A stretch of DNA of 64,000 nucleotides from Parietaria judaica (Eukaryota > Streptophyta > Magnoliopsida > Rosales > Urticaceae), in contig OX940864.1 in the NCBI GenBank assembly GCA_954871525.1, forward strand, positions 22,066,001 through 22,130,000, read 5' to 3'. A program made the translations under genes and the position numbers. Position 1 is the first letter of the stretch. Every line of letters begins with the position of its first letter. Positions 1 through 12,088 of the stretch are shown piece after piece. The notes under the pieces were generated by a model, which made no database searches, was not told the DNA's origin, and was given only the letters and a program-made list of their open reading frames with translations.

Positions 1-812
1 GTTGTGATTTGTCGCGAAGATGCAATGACTCTATTGAATTGGTTTGAAAATTTGGTTTAAGTTGAATTTATAATTTAATTATACCAATTTAAACGGATAT
101 TGACCTATTTTTAAATTAGACATGTTCTGTAAACAAATATAATCACGTCTTTAAATAAGACATTATTTATTAATCACAATTATGTAAACATACATATGAT
201 ATTTCACAAGCATTGGCGAGTTTTGTTTTCAGAAAAAAAACTGCAAACAACTAGAGATGGCTATTATGGTCACAACCTCTAACAATAGGAACCGGCATAA
301 CGAAACATTACCGAAGGTGATGGCGGTCAATCTTTATTCAAACGCGTCAATGAGGAAAACGTGATAGAGGTGACGCGGAGCAAGGATTTCTATTGAGGTG
401 GTGCCTAAGATAATTTTTTAATATTTTTTCCGATGTAGATTTTCAACTCGTTTTTTTTTCTTACTAATAAATAACAACAATTACATAAAAATAACTATTC
501 ACATCGCTGCGGCGCTCCGACCCAATTCACATCGACCGTCGAAGCCATATCGGTTTTGGCGTCGGAGAGGGAATTTCCCTTTTTCATCGATGGCGCATCA
601 CGGCGGTGCGATCGAAACGGCGCCTATCGGGATGTGAGCGTTGGCTATGGCGGATTAGAGGGAGAGAGACAGAGTGCGTCGTCTATGGCACATTGGAGAG
701 AGAGTGCCGTGATCGGTGATCAAATCCAAACATCCTCGGCACAGGAGGGGCTGAATCTAATGACGTCGACGATCTCTTCGTATTCTTCCTCTCTTCGTAC
801 TCTTCCTAGAGC
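1..812. other. AT-rich flank without recognisable gene
   Basis: No coding exon could be supported. Around 326-361 lies a segment reading GGTCAATCTTTATT followed by a GAGGAAAACGT-like string. Similar strings recur on the far side of the gypsy element near 11477-11515 and 11546-11582, so this is a short dispersed repeat. The only open frame (556-822) has no family resemblance and runs into the LTR junction. Confidence 0.5.
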
Positions 813-817
813 TTGGT
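813..817. repeat. Target site duplication TTGGT (left)
   Basis: TTGGT directly precedes the 5' LTR and is repeated at 10548-10552 directly after the 3' LTR. This 5-bp duplication fixes the ends of the gypsy insertion. Confidence 0.93.
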
Positions 818-2338
818 TATAATACCCAATAATCTCATGAGCAAGTTTACGCCTAAAACGTATAATTTTATTTAGTCAAGATAATTATCCATGTATATAT
901 TTATTTTAAAGAAAGTTATTTTAAAACTTTAATGTTGATTTTAAGTTGTGATGCAGTGTGGGATGACAGAACCTTACGTCAAGATCGGTGTGCTTAACAT
1001 ATTAAAACACGTAATAAAATAACGAGCCAATCATTTTATGTTTTCTTTCTATAACATTCTTATTAAATAAAATTATGATAACCTACTTTTGTTGCATTTT
1101 TATAAGTGGTTGTCTATATAGAAGCAGATAATTTAGTTTTCCTACTAAGAGCAAAGTTGGAAATTTGTGTCTAGTACTTATCCGATTAATACTATTTTAT
1201 ATCATCAAACAATGATCGATTACATACATTTCTTTGCCTTTTAAGTATTCATACACTTAGTTTATCATTTATGCATGCTAATACTCACATGTACACGTGT
1301 CTCACCACAAATAACCTCTCGAACTTTCTTCCCGAAATACTTGCAGAAGACTCTTTAATCTCTATTTTCTCTCCATTGCTCCTCATTAAGAAATCATACG
1401 ATTCCTCTGTTTGTTGATCTTGTTGTTTCGGTTTTAGCCTCTCTTCGAAATAGTTCAGGTTAGCATTTTTAAATCCATATATGTTGATGTCTTATCATTG
1501 AAATGGATTTTTATAGAATCTGAGAGGTTTGGTGCTAATCTTATTATAATAATATCTAAATAATCATTTTTAATAATCTGATTTCTCATGCATGTGATAG
1601 CTTTAACTTATAAGTCCATAAGGAAGTGGTGAGGGTTATTTTAAAAATGAAAGAGTTGGTAATTATTTGATCCATGGTTTTTGTTTTTCGAAGTACATGT
1701 AATTGGACTTCTTTGAGCTAATTAATTCATAATTTCTTAAAGCTGTATATGGATTTTAATTCATCATATGATCTTATTTAGGTGGTTGTTCACGATCCCT
1801 TATTTTGGATTCCTCATGCTCATTAAAGGTGTAGTTGAATATTTAGTAAATTTATTTAGATTTGATAATATGATCATGGATAAAAGTTTTAGTGCTATAT
1901 TTTTAGTTATATAACAAACTTGTTCAACTTATTTAAAGCATCTCTAAAGATAAAGTTAAAATGTGACACTACGGTATCTTAATGCCATTTTATTCATAGT
2001 GTACACATTTTCGTTAAGGAATTCTAGTGAAGGATGTGATTATATATTAAACTAATCGGTTATGATTCTATCTTTGAGTGTGTAATTTTGTATTAGAAGA
2101 GATAATTAGTTTGCCATCAAAGATCGATTTGAAATATGAATAAATCTGTAATTCAGAAACTTACACACCCCGAGTCTTGACCGAGGTAGACGCTTCCCAC
2201 ACTAGCTAGCAAGAATTATCACTGAGTTCGAGGTAAGTAAATACTTACTTTACTTGCATTACGAGAATTAAATTAAATGGTGATTTAAGTATGAACGTAT
2301 GTGCATATAATTGCATTGTTCTTCTGATATTTGTTCGC

Positions 2339-2347
2339 TATAAATAG
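2339..2347 (+). promoter_or_regulatory. TATA box of the gypsy 5' LTR
   Basis: TATAAATAG in the 3' third of the LTR, where the U3/R boundary is expected. The copy in the 3' LTR is at 9579-9587. It probably directs the genomic transcript of the element. Confidence 0.6.
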
Positions 2348-2517
2348 TGTAAATGTTAAAAGAATAAATAACAGTGTATCTCAGTTGCTAAGTTTGGGTA
2401 GGCGGCGTGCCTGCTGCGATGTCTCTTTAAAGAGACTATGATATATGGCGCGGTGTGGGAAGCCCGACTGATCACCGGGAATGAAATTGAGAATTTTCCC
2501 AACACGTCTGCGTGTAA

Positions 2518-2668
2518 TGTTACGACCGGTCACATGTTAAAAGAATTGAAACGTTACGACCGACCGGTCGAAGTTAAAAGAAGTGACGCACGGGTCACAT
2601 GTTAAAAGAAGTGACGAAAGGGTCACATGATAAAAGAAGTGACGCACGGGTCACATGTTAAAAGAATT
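2518..2668 (+). repeat. Short tandem repeats inside the LTR
   Basis: Units of about 28 bp containing GGGTCACATGTTAAAAGAAG are repeated four to five times with small changes, and are mirrored at about 9758-9908 in the 3' LTR. They lie downstream of the TATA box, in the presumed transcribed leader. Confidence 0.75.
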
Positions 2669-3310
2669 ATGGGGAATAGTGCAACAGGAGCGTCCATAAC
2701 AACGTCTACAAGCCTTAGCATTTGAGATACACATTATGAAAGAGAATTGGATAATTCATATTAATGTACTATGTTAATATGACATGAATGAAAAGAGAAT
2801 TAGATAATGCACATTAATTGTGTTATATGGTTATAATACGAACGGTGTTATATGAGTTGTTAAATTGTCTTTTACTTACTGAGCTTTCGCTCATTAGAAT
2901 TCTTGTAATGCAGACATTGCAGGTAATTCAAATGACACTTGAGGCTGTTGGTTGAAGACTCGAAGCTAGGGATCTGATGCATATGAGATACTAACGACCG
3001 TGAGATAGCTAGTTGTGTACTTGGGGTATTTTGAGTGTCGTTACGCTATGTATAAATCAAAACAAAGAAGCAAGTAGTTTATGCTTCCTCGTTTTTGGAT
3101 AAATACTGACAGTGGTTAGATATGGGAGTTTGGCGTTAGTTAAATGTAAAATAATAATAATATAGCGTTTCAATATGTAGATATATAAAATAGGTGTATA
3201 TATATATCTATATATATAAGAAAGAAAAAAAAATGTTTTTTTTCAGTGGCTCACTTATATGAGTTTAAAAGAAAATATAATTACATAGGCCGTACGGGGC
3301 GTTACATATT

Positions 3311-3322
3311 TGGTATCAGAGC
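3311..3322 (+). promoter_or_regulatory. Primer-binding site (initiator tRNA-Met)
   Basis: TGGTATCAGAGC, complementary to the 3' end of plant initiator methionine tRNA, four bases after the 5' LTR. Confidence 0.9.
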
Positions 3323-3516
3323 TACAGGTTTAGTCGTTCCTGTAGACCATCTCATATGCAAATGATCATAGCTCGAGTCGACCAATCAACAGGTTCGATT
3401 TTTCCTTGTTCGTGATATATTCTTGTACTATTTGGGCATAATTACAATATTTACGCAAAAGTAGCGTTTAGTAAAATTGCTCATGTAAGATTAAAAGAGG
3501 GCATTTTCAGGAAGTT

Positions 3517-6500
3517 ATGGCGGAAGAAACTGAGAGAGTTCATGAGGAAAGAGTGAACCCAGATATTCCCGCTTCCTCCCAAAGTAGTTTGATAGAACGC
3601 CTTACAGAATTATGCGAGAGGCAGGGGAGACAGATTGAAAGACAAAGTGGTCTGATTGAATCATTACTACAACAACAAGAGAGACACAATCAGCAACAAC
3701 CCGTCTCTTCCTCAGTTGCCAGAGAACGGATGGAGCACGGTGGAGAACGATTTAGAAAGTTAAACCCCCCAAGCTTTGAGGGTGGCGGTGATCCCTTGGA
3801 TGCTGAAGATTGGGTGAAAACGGTTGAAGGGATGCTGGACTATGTGGCGATATCGGATGCTGAAAAAGTTGCGTGTGCCTCGTTCTATCTCAGAAAAGAT
3901 GCAGTCCATTGGTGGGATACTGTTAAAGCAATTACGGATGTATCACAGATGACGTGGGAACAATTTAAGGAGAAGTTCTTCAGCAAATACTTCACTTATT
4001 CTCACAGATCAGCCAAGGCTGCAGAATTTATGTATTTGAGGCAAGGAGGAATGTCAGTTTCCGAGTTTATAAGGAAGTTCGATGAGCTGTCCAGGTTTGC
4101 ACCGCATATGGTTTCCAACGACATGTTGAAAGTGGATCACTTCACTAAGGGCTTAAGAGCAGAATAATTTAAGAACCTTAGTGTCGTCTTGAGTCCAGAT
4201 ATGACATTTGGAGAAGTGTGTCAGAAGGCACTACAAGCAGAGCAAGGTCAACAAAGAGCTGATAGGGCACAAGAACAACGCAGGAATGCAAATTTTTCAA
4301 GAGGAAAGGACAATGCAAATAAGCCTTTCCAACGAAGTAACACAGATTTTAAAAGAAAAGAGCCTCCAAATCAGATTCAGAGAAGTGGGGGAGAAAAGCG
4401 CCCCAACAATCCTCAAATGAATAGTCCAACAAATGTTCAGAAGTTGTGCTCGGTATGCGGGAAGCCTCATCAAGGACCTTGTCGCTTTGGTGCGGGTGTT
4501 TGCTTCAAGTGTGGAAAACCGGGCCACTTCATCAAGGATTGCCCAATGGTTCAGGGAAACCAACCAAAGACTCCAGGACGAGTTTTCGCTATGATTAAAG
4601 GAGATTCGGATGCCAGCCCTTCTGTTGTTTCAGGTCAGATTCTTATTTCTGATCTTTTCGCTCATACACTAATAGATCCAGGTGCTACAAATTCATTTGC
4701 GTCACTTGCATTCATGAGAAAATTGGGTATACCTCCTGAGACATTAGTAGATACTTATTGTGTTAAAATCCCATCGGGTGAATTTTTATGTTCAAAAGAA
4801 GCTTTGCGAGCTTCCAAAATTATAATAGACGGAAGGGAGTTACATGCGGATCTCGTGGTGTTAGATATAAAAGACTTCGATGTCATTCTGGGCATGGATT
4901 GGCTAGCAAAGTATAATGCCGTTGTTGATTGCAACAAGAAGATTGTCAAGTTTCAACCACCAGGAGAAGATGAGTTTACTTTTGTGGGGATAAACAAGAG
5001 TAAACCATTTCCTCTTATTTCAACGTTGAAAGCATGGAAATTGCTTAATTCTGGGTGTGCCGGCTATTTAGCCCATGTTGTTGATGTCGAAGCTGAGCAT
5101 AAGACGAGACCGGAAGAAGTACCTATTGTTAATGAGTTCTTGGAAGTGTTTCCGGATGATTTGCCTGGTATACCGCCAGACAGGGAAATTGATTTTTCAA
5201 TTGAAGTTTTGCCTGGAACCTCACCAATATCTAAAGCACCATATCGTATGGCTCCGACGGAGTTAAAAGAATTAAAGAGCCAATTGGAAGAGCTACTAGA
5301 CAAAGGATTTATTCGTCCCAGCTTTTCGCCTTGGGGTGCACCAGTGTTGTTTGTCAAAAAGAAAGATGGAAGTTTTAGACTGTGTATTGATTATAGAGAG
5401 CTCAACAAAGTAACGATAAAGAACAAGTACCCACTTCCGAGGATCGACGACTTGTTTGATCAACTTCAAGGTGCTTCTGTATTTTCAAAGATTGATCTGA
5501 GATCTGGTTACCATCAGCTTAAGGTGAAATCAGAAGATGTTCGTAAAACAGCTTTTCGTACAAGATATGGACATTACGAGTTCTTGGTTATGCCATTTGG
5601 GTTAACAAACGCTCCAGCCGCTTTCATGGACTTGATGAATAGAGTCTTCAAAGACTATTTGGATAAGTTTGTCATTGTGTTTATCGATGACATATTGATT
5701 TACTCTCGATCCGAAGCTGAGCACGCCGAACATCTAAGGATAGTGTTGGATATCTTGAAGAAAAATCAGCTTTACGCAAAGTTCAAGAAATGTGAATTTT
5801 GGTTGGATAAAGTTGCATTTCTTGGGCATATTGTAACAAGCGAAGGAATTTCTGTAGATCCCGGGAAGATTGAAGCTGTAAGTAATTGGTCTCGACCTAA
5901 GGATGTATCATAAGTACGGAGTTTCCTTGGACTAGCTGGGTATTATAGACGGTTTGTGAAAGGATTTTCCAAAATAGCGTCCCCTCTTACTCAGCTCACG
6001 AGAAAGGGTGTAAAGTTTCAATGGTCGGATTCATGTGAAGAAAGTTTCCAAGAGTTAAAGCGACGTTTAACATCAGCCCCCGTACTTACCATTCCTAGCG
6101 GAAGTGGTGGATTTGTTGTGTACAGTGATGCTTCAAAGAAGGGGTTAGGATGTGTATTGATGCAGAATGGGAAAGTCATCGCTTATGCTTCTAGACAACT
6201 AAAGGAGTACGAGAAGAATTACCCGACGCACGATTTGGAACTAGCAGCAGTGGTTTTTGCTCTGAAAATTTGGCGACATCATTTATATGCTGAAAGGTGT
6301 GAAATATTCACAGATCATAAAAGCCTAAAGTATTTCTTCACGCAGAAGGAATTAAATATGAGGCAAAGAAGATGGTTGGAGCTAGTGAAGGACTACGATT
6401 GCGTGATTAATTATCACCCAGGAAAAGCAAATCTTGTTGCTGATGCGTTAAGCAGGAAGTCGACCGGAGAACTGTCTTCAATGACGAGTATTCAAAATCA

Positions 6501-7995
6501 CATATTAGTTGATCTTGAAAAGCTTAATATCGAGATCGAGCCTAGAGGTTTAATGGAAAGACTATCTGCAATGACGCTTCAACCCACCCTGCTAGAAATG
6601 ATCAAAGAAGGCCAAGCAACTGATGCATATGCGAGTAAGTTGAGATCAAGAATTTCATCAAGAAAAAGAACGGAATGTCAACTATTGCAAGATGGTGTAA
6701 TAAGGTACAATGGAAGATTGTATGTGCCACATGACGAGACAATTAGAAGATCTATTCTAGCTGAAGCTCATAGTAGTCCGTATTCAGTTCATCCGGGCGC
6801 TACAAAAATGTACAGAGACCTGAAGACTCACTATTGGTGGCCAGGTATTAAGAACGATGTTTATAAGTTTGTAGAGCAGTGCCTTATCTGTCAACAAGTT
6901 AAAGCCGAGCATCAAAGACCAGCAGGCTTACTCCAGCCTTTGACAGTACCCCAATGGAAATGGGAAGAAATCACGATGGACTTTGTCGTCGGATTACCTC
7001 GGTCTAGTGATGGACATGATGCAATTTGGGTTATCGTTGATAGACTCACGAAGTCGGCTCATTTTCTTCCTGTTCGCATGACCTATTCAATAGATCAACT
7101 CGCTCAACTTTACGTCAAGGATATTGTTCGACTGCACGGGGTACCATTATCTATTGTTTCTGATAGAGATGCGAGATTTACATCAGCATTTTGGAAGAAC
7201 TTACACAAGGCGATGGGATCTAAGATAGCTCTTGGTACAGCTTTTCATCCTTAATCAGATGGACAATCAGAGAGAACAATACAAACTTTAGAAGATATGC
7301 TGAGGGCATGCATTTTGGATTTTCATGGATCATGGAGTAAATATCTACCATTGGTCGAGTTCTCTTACAATAATAGTCATCATTCTACAATTGGCATGGC
7401 GCCTTATAAAGCTTTATATGGAAGGAAGTGTCGATCGCCTGTTCATTGGGACGAAGTTGGTGAAAGGAAGTACCTCGGCCCAGAGCTTGTGCAGGATACC
7501 GTTGAAGCGATTGAGAAAATTCGAAAAAGGATGTTGACCGCTCAAAGTCGACAAAAGAGCTATGCCGATCTAAAGCGTCGGATGTTGGAATTTGAAATCG
7601 GAGATAAAGTGTTTGTCAAGGTATCTCCGCTGAAGGGTGTCATGAGGTTTGGGAAGAAAGGAAAATTGAGCCCTAGATTTGTCGGGCCATTTGAAGTCTT
7701 AGAAAGAATTGGACCGGTTGCGTATAAGTTAGCTCTCCCTCCATCAATGTCGATGGTACACAACACTTTTCACGTCTCCATGCTGAGAAAATATATCTCA
7801 GACCCTTCTCACATATTAAGCTATGAACCGCTACAGCTGAATGAAGACCTCACTTACGAAGAGAAGCCCGTCAAAGTACTTGACACGAAAGAAAAAGAAC
7901 TGAGAAATAAGAAGATTCGGTTAATCAAAGTACTATGGAGGAGTCACTCAGTCGAAGAAGCCACATGGGAAACAGATAGAGTAAATGAGAAGTAA
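3517..7995 (+). pseudogene. Broken gag-pol of the gypsy element
   Basis: One reading frame of 1493 codons interrupted by TAA at 4165-4167, 5911-5913 and 7252-7254. Gag has a retrotransposon-gag core (about 3760-4160) and a CCHC zinc knuckle (4501-4542). The protease motif reads D-P-G at 4675-4683 where the family has D-S/T-G. The RT has the catalytic FIDD at 5680-5691. RNase H (about 6110-6450) and the integrase zinc-binding HHCC (about 6768-6890) are intact. The 7252 stop lies in the integrase catalytic core. The C-terminus (about 7858-7995) resembles a chromodomain. It ends early: the next frame (+1) carries the family's typical YPELF end, so a 1-base indel near 7980 is likely. ORF calls starting at 4189 or 5956 are only the segments between stops. 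Confidence 0.93.
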
Positions 7996-8044
7996 ATACC
8001 CGGAGTTGTTCTGGTAAGAAAATTTCGAGGACGAAATTTTTATT

Positions 8045-8055
8045 AGGAGGGGAGG
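8045..8055 (+). promoter_or_regulatory. Polypurine tract of the gypsy element
   Basis: AGGAGGGGAGG, two bases before the 3' LTR. It is the expected primer site for plus-strand synthesis. Confidence 0.88.
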
Positions 8056-8057
8056 TT

Positions 8058-10547
8058 TATAATACCCAATAATCTCATGAGCAAGTTTACGCCTAAAACG
8101 TATAATTTTATTTAGTCAAGATAATTATCCATGTATATATTTATTTTAAAGAAAGTTATTTTAAAACTTTAATGTTGATTTTAAGTTGTGATGCAGTGTG
8201 GGATGACAGAACCTTACGTCAAGATCGGTGTGCTTAACATATTAAAACACGTAATAAAATAACGAGCCAATCATTTTATGTTTTCTTTCTATAACATTCT
8301 TATTAAATAAAATTATGATAACCTACTTTTGTTGCATTTTTATAAGTGGTTGTCTATATAGAAGCAGATAATTTAGTTTTCCTACTAAGAGCAAAGTTGG
8401 AAATTTGTGTCTAGTACTTATCCGATTAATACTATTTTATATCATCAAACAATGATCGATTACATACATTTCTTTGCCTTTTAAGTATTCATACACTTAG
8501 TTTATCATTTATGCATGCTAATACTCACATGTACACGTGTCTCACCACAAATAACCTCTCGAACTTTCTTCCCGAAATACTTGCAGAAGACTCTTTAATC
8601 TCTATTTTCTCTCCATTGCTCCTCATTAAGAAATCATACGATTCCTCTGTTTGTTGATCTTGTTGTTTCGGTTTTAGCCTCTCTTCGAAATAGTTCAGGT
8701 TAGCATTTTTAAATCCATATATGTTGATGTCTTATCATTGAAATGGATTTTTATAGAATCTGAGAGGTTTGGTGCTAATCTTATTATAATAATATCTAAA
8801 TAATCATTTTTAATAATCTGATTTCTCATGCATGTGATAGCTTTAACTTATAAGTCCATAAGGAAGTGGTGAGGGTTATTTTAAAAATGAAAGAGTTGGT
8901 AATTATTTGATCCATGGTTTTTGTTTTTCGAAGTACATGTAATTGGACTTCTTTGAGCTAATTAATTCATAATTTCTTAAAGCTGTATATGGATTTTAAT
9001 TCATCATATGATCTTATTTAGGTGGTTGTTCACGATCCCTTATTTTGGATTCCTCATGCTCATTAAAGGTGTAGTTGAATATTTAGTAAATTTATTTAGA
9101 TTTGATAATATGATCATGGATAAAAGTTTTAGTGCTATATTTTTAGTTATATAACAAACTTGTTCAACTTATTTAAAGCATCTCTAAAGATAAAGTTAAA
9201 ATGTGACACTACGGTATCTTAATGCCATTTTATTCATAGTGTACACATTTTCGTTAAGGAATTCTAGTGAAGGATGTGATTATATATTAAACTAATCGGT
9301 TATGATTCTATCTTTGAGTGTGTAATTTTGTATTAGAAGAGATAATTAGTTTGCCATCAAAGATCGATTTGAAATATGAATAAATCTGTAATTCAGAAAC
9401 TTACACACCCCGAGTCTTGACCGAGGTAGACGCTTCCCACACTAGCTAGCAAGAATTATCACTGAGTTCGAGGTAAGTAAATACTTACTTTACTTGCATT
9501 ACGAGAATTAAATTAAATGGTGATTTAAGTATGAACGTATGTGCATATAATTGCATTGTTCTTCTGATATTTGTTCGCTATAAATAGTGTAAATGTTAAA
9601 AGAATAAATAACAGTGTATCTCAGTTGCTAAGTTTGGGTAGGCGGCGTGCCTGCTGCGATGTCTCTTTAAAGAGACTATGATATATGGCGCGGTGTGGGA
9701 AGCCCGACTGATCACCGGGAATGAAATTGAGAATTTTCCCAACACGTCTGCGTGTAATGTTACGACCGGTCACATGTTAAAAGAATTGAAACGTTACGAC
9801 CGACCGGTCGAAGTTAAAAGAAGTGACGCACGGGTCACATGTTAAAAGAAGTGACGAAAGGGTCACATGATAAAAGAAGTGACGCACGGGTCACATGTTA
9901 AAAGAATTATGGGGAATAGTGCAACAGGAGCGTCCATAACAACGTCTACAAGCCTTAGCATTTGAGATACACATTATGAAAGAGAATTGGATAATTCATA
10001 TTAATGTACTATGTTAATATGACATGAATGAAAAGAGAATTAGATAATGCACATTAATTGTGTTATATGGTTATAATACGAACGGTGTTATATGAGTTGT
10101 TAAATTGTCTTTTACTTACTGAGCTTTCGCTCATTAGAATTCTTGTAATGCAGACATTGCAGGTAATTCAAATGACACTTGAGGCTGTTGGTTGAAGACT
10201 CGAAGCTAGGGATCTGATGCATATGAGATACTAACGACCGTGAGATAGCAAGTTGTGTACTTGGGGTATTTTGAGTGTCGTTACGCTATGTATAAATCAA
10301 AACAAAGGAGCAAGTAGTTTATGCTTCCTCGTTTTTGGATAAATACTGACAGTGGTTAGATATGGGAGTTTGGCGTTAGTTAAATGTAAAATAATAATAA
10401 TATAGCGTTTCAATATGTAGATATATAAAATAGGTGTATATATATATCTATATATATAAGAAAGAAAAAAAAATGTTTTTTTTTCAGTGGCTCACTTATA
10501 TGAGTTTAAAAGAAAATATAATTACATAGGCCGTACGGGGCGTTACA
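8058..10547 (+). repeat. 3' LTR of the gypsy element
   Basis: 2490 bp, colinear with 818-3306. Differences seen are AGCT/AGCA near 10249, AAGAAG/AAGGAG near 10307, and one extra T near 10480. Confidence 0.95.
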
Positions 10548-10552
10548 TTGGT
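10548..10552. repeat. Target site duplication TTGGT (right)
   Basis: Matches 813-817. Confidence 0.93.
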
Positions 10553-12088
10553 GATGCTCCAATGCTTCGTACCCTAAAATCAGAGAAACCCCGTAATCCA
10601 AAACAAAACCTTTCAATCACAACAACAAGAATGATAATATACTAAGCTATATCATACAATATTGGACAAAACAGAGGAGTCGAAATTGAATTTGACCTAG
10701 GAAAAACAACCCCAGAAAGAGGAAGCTTCGAGGGCGTTGAAGAATCGGAAATTTTCTTGGAGGCTCCATCGGTCGTCGATGGGAGTTGGAAGAGCCTCAT
10801 ACCCATCGATTAGTTTCTCGGGAGCTGCAGAAGGAGAGAGAGAATGAAATATGGGCTCCATAAAAAAAAGTATGAAATATGGGCATGAAATATTCAAATT
10901 GTCAAAATAATAGCTAAAATCACGGAACTTACCAACAATAAACCACAATCATACGTAGAGATATTATAGGAAATATAAAATTAATTAATATTTACCGACT
11001 TTAAAATATTAATCAGTAAATAATAGGGTGAGAGGCAATATGGGTATAGAGAAATTGGTATTTAAATCATCTAAATTGACTATTTTAGAAATTAGAATCA
11101 TACGTTTGTTAAAATGCAATCTAAACGTAGTAATATGGTTATTAGGTATAATTAAAAAATTTATCACTACAAATATAAGGATTATAACTCATTATTTGCA
11201 GTATTTTGCCTCAAATAAAATGATAAACTATTTTTTTTAAGTACATGTTTTGTTGGTATTAGGAGTCGATCTTGGATCTTTCCAAAAGGAAGAACTTGAA
11301 ATCAAGGAAACAAATAAAGTTACTACATGCTCATTCTATTACTCGATTTACCGTTAATATTTTATACATAATATCTACGTGTTTTACTTTTAAACTTTTT
11401 TTCAATTTTTTACGCGCTATTTTTCAGGTTGTGCCCGGGCATACACTCGCCTCTATTTAGCTCCACCACTAGTGACGACGGTCACTCTTTATTCAAACAC
11501 AAGTCGATAAGGAAAACAAATTAACAATACTGAGGTGATGAGGGTCAATCTTTATTAAATCTCACGCCAATAACGAAAACGTCACCGTGTTGATAATGAG
11601 AAATTCTGCCTCAAACACACTTGAAACTTGAATTAATTAGAGCATCTCAAATCTTACTCTCCATATTAACTCCTTAGTCATTATAGCTTATAATTTGGCA
11701 TTTTTATTATTTTTCTGACTTCCAAGGCAAGGGAACTAGCAAAATAGCCATTCTGCTTTTTGCTGTTGACTAGTCAAATGTAGCTTCTCACTTTGATTAG
11801 CCGATTCATTAATTGACTTTCTTTCATTTAGTTTTTTTAAATGGGTACAATTACTCAACTGTATTAGAGTAGTCGACTATAATGATCTATATTTTTGGCC
11901 TAATATATACAAAATAGCCATCAAACTAGATTTACGGAACCGTGACGGTCCGAAAATTTCAAGATACATGAACTTGTAGAAAATGGATGTATAATATGTG
12001 TAGAGTTTCTGAATAAAGCGGGTACTCTGCTTCAGATATGGAATAATAGTGGGGTGTAAAGGAACAAGAATACTAATCTGGAATATTT
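10553..12088. other. AT-rich intergenic DNA
   Basis: No confident gene. On the minus strand a 54-codon frame from an ATG at about 10859 to 10697 has gene-like composition (LIDGYEALPTP, RFFNALEASSFWGCF) but no family I can name. It may be a small gene, a first exon or a fragment. 11477-11600 holds copies of the GGTCAATCTTTATT dispersed repeat also seen near 326. Confidence 0.4.

Larger units (their letters stand above)
818..3306 (+). repeat. 5' LTR of the gypsy element
   Basis: 2489 bp, starting TATAATACCC (the canonical TG start appears mutated to TA in both copies) and ending GCGTTACA. It contains a TATA box at 2339-2347 (TATAAATAG) and, at about 2518-2668, four to five imperfect units of about 28 bp built around GGGTCACATGTTAAAAGAAG. 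The same units are present in the 3' copy. Confidence 0.95.
818..10547 (+). mobile_element. Complete Ty3/gypsy chromovirus (Tekay-like) LTR retrotransposon
   Basis: A 9.73-kb element with two nearly identical LTRs, a tRNA-Met type primer-binding site, a polypurine tract, a gag-pol region in the gypsy order (gag, zinc knuckle, protease, RT, RNase H, integrase, chromodomain-like tail) and a TTGGT target duplication. By eye the LTRs differ by two substitutions and one T-run indel near the 3' end, so insertion is recent. Even so, gag-pol carries three in-frame stops and a changed protease motif. This copy therefore cannot make its own proteins and was probably mobilised in trans. The Tekay assignment rests on the chromodomain tail, long LTR and PBS and is an inference. 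Confidence 0.95.

Noticed and set aside
556..822. 88-residue frame at the left of the gypsy element
   Set aside because: No family resemblance, and it ends by running into the LTR.
4189..5913. Separate gene starting at 4189
   Set aside because: It begins at TTG and is the middle of gag-pol between two in-frame stops.
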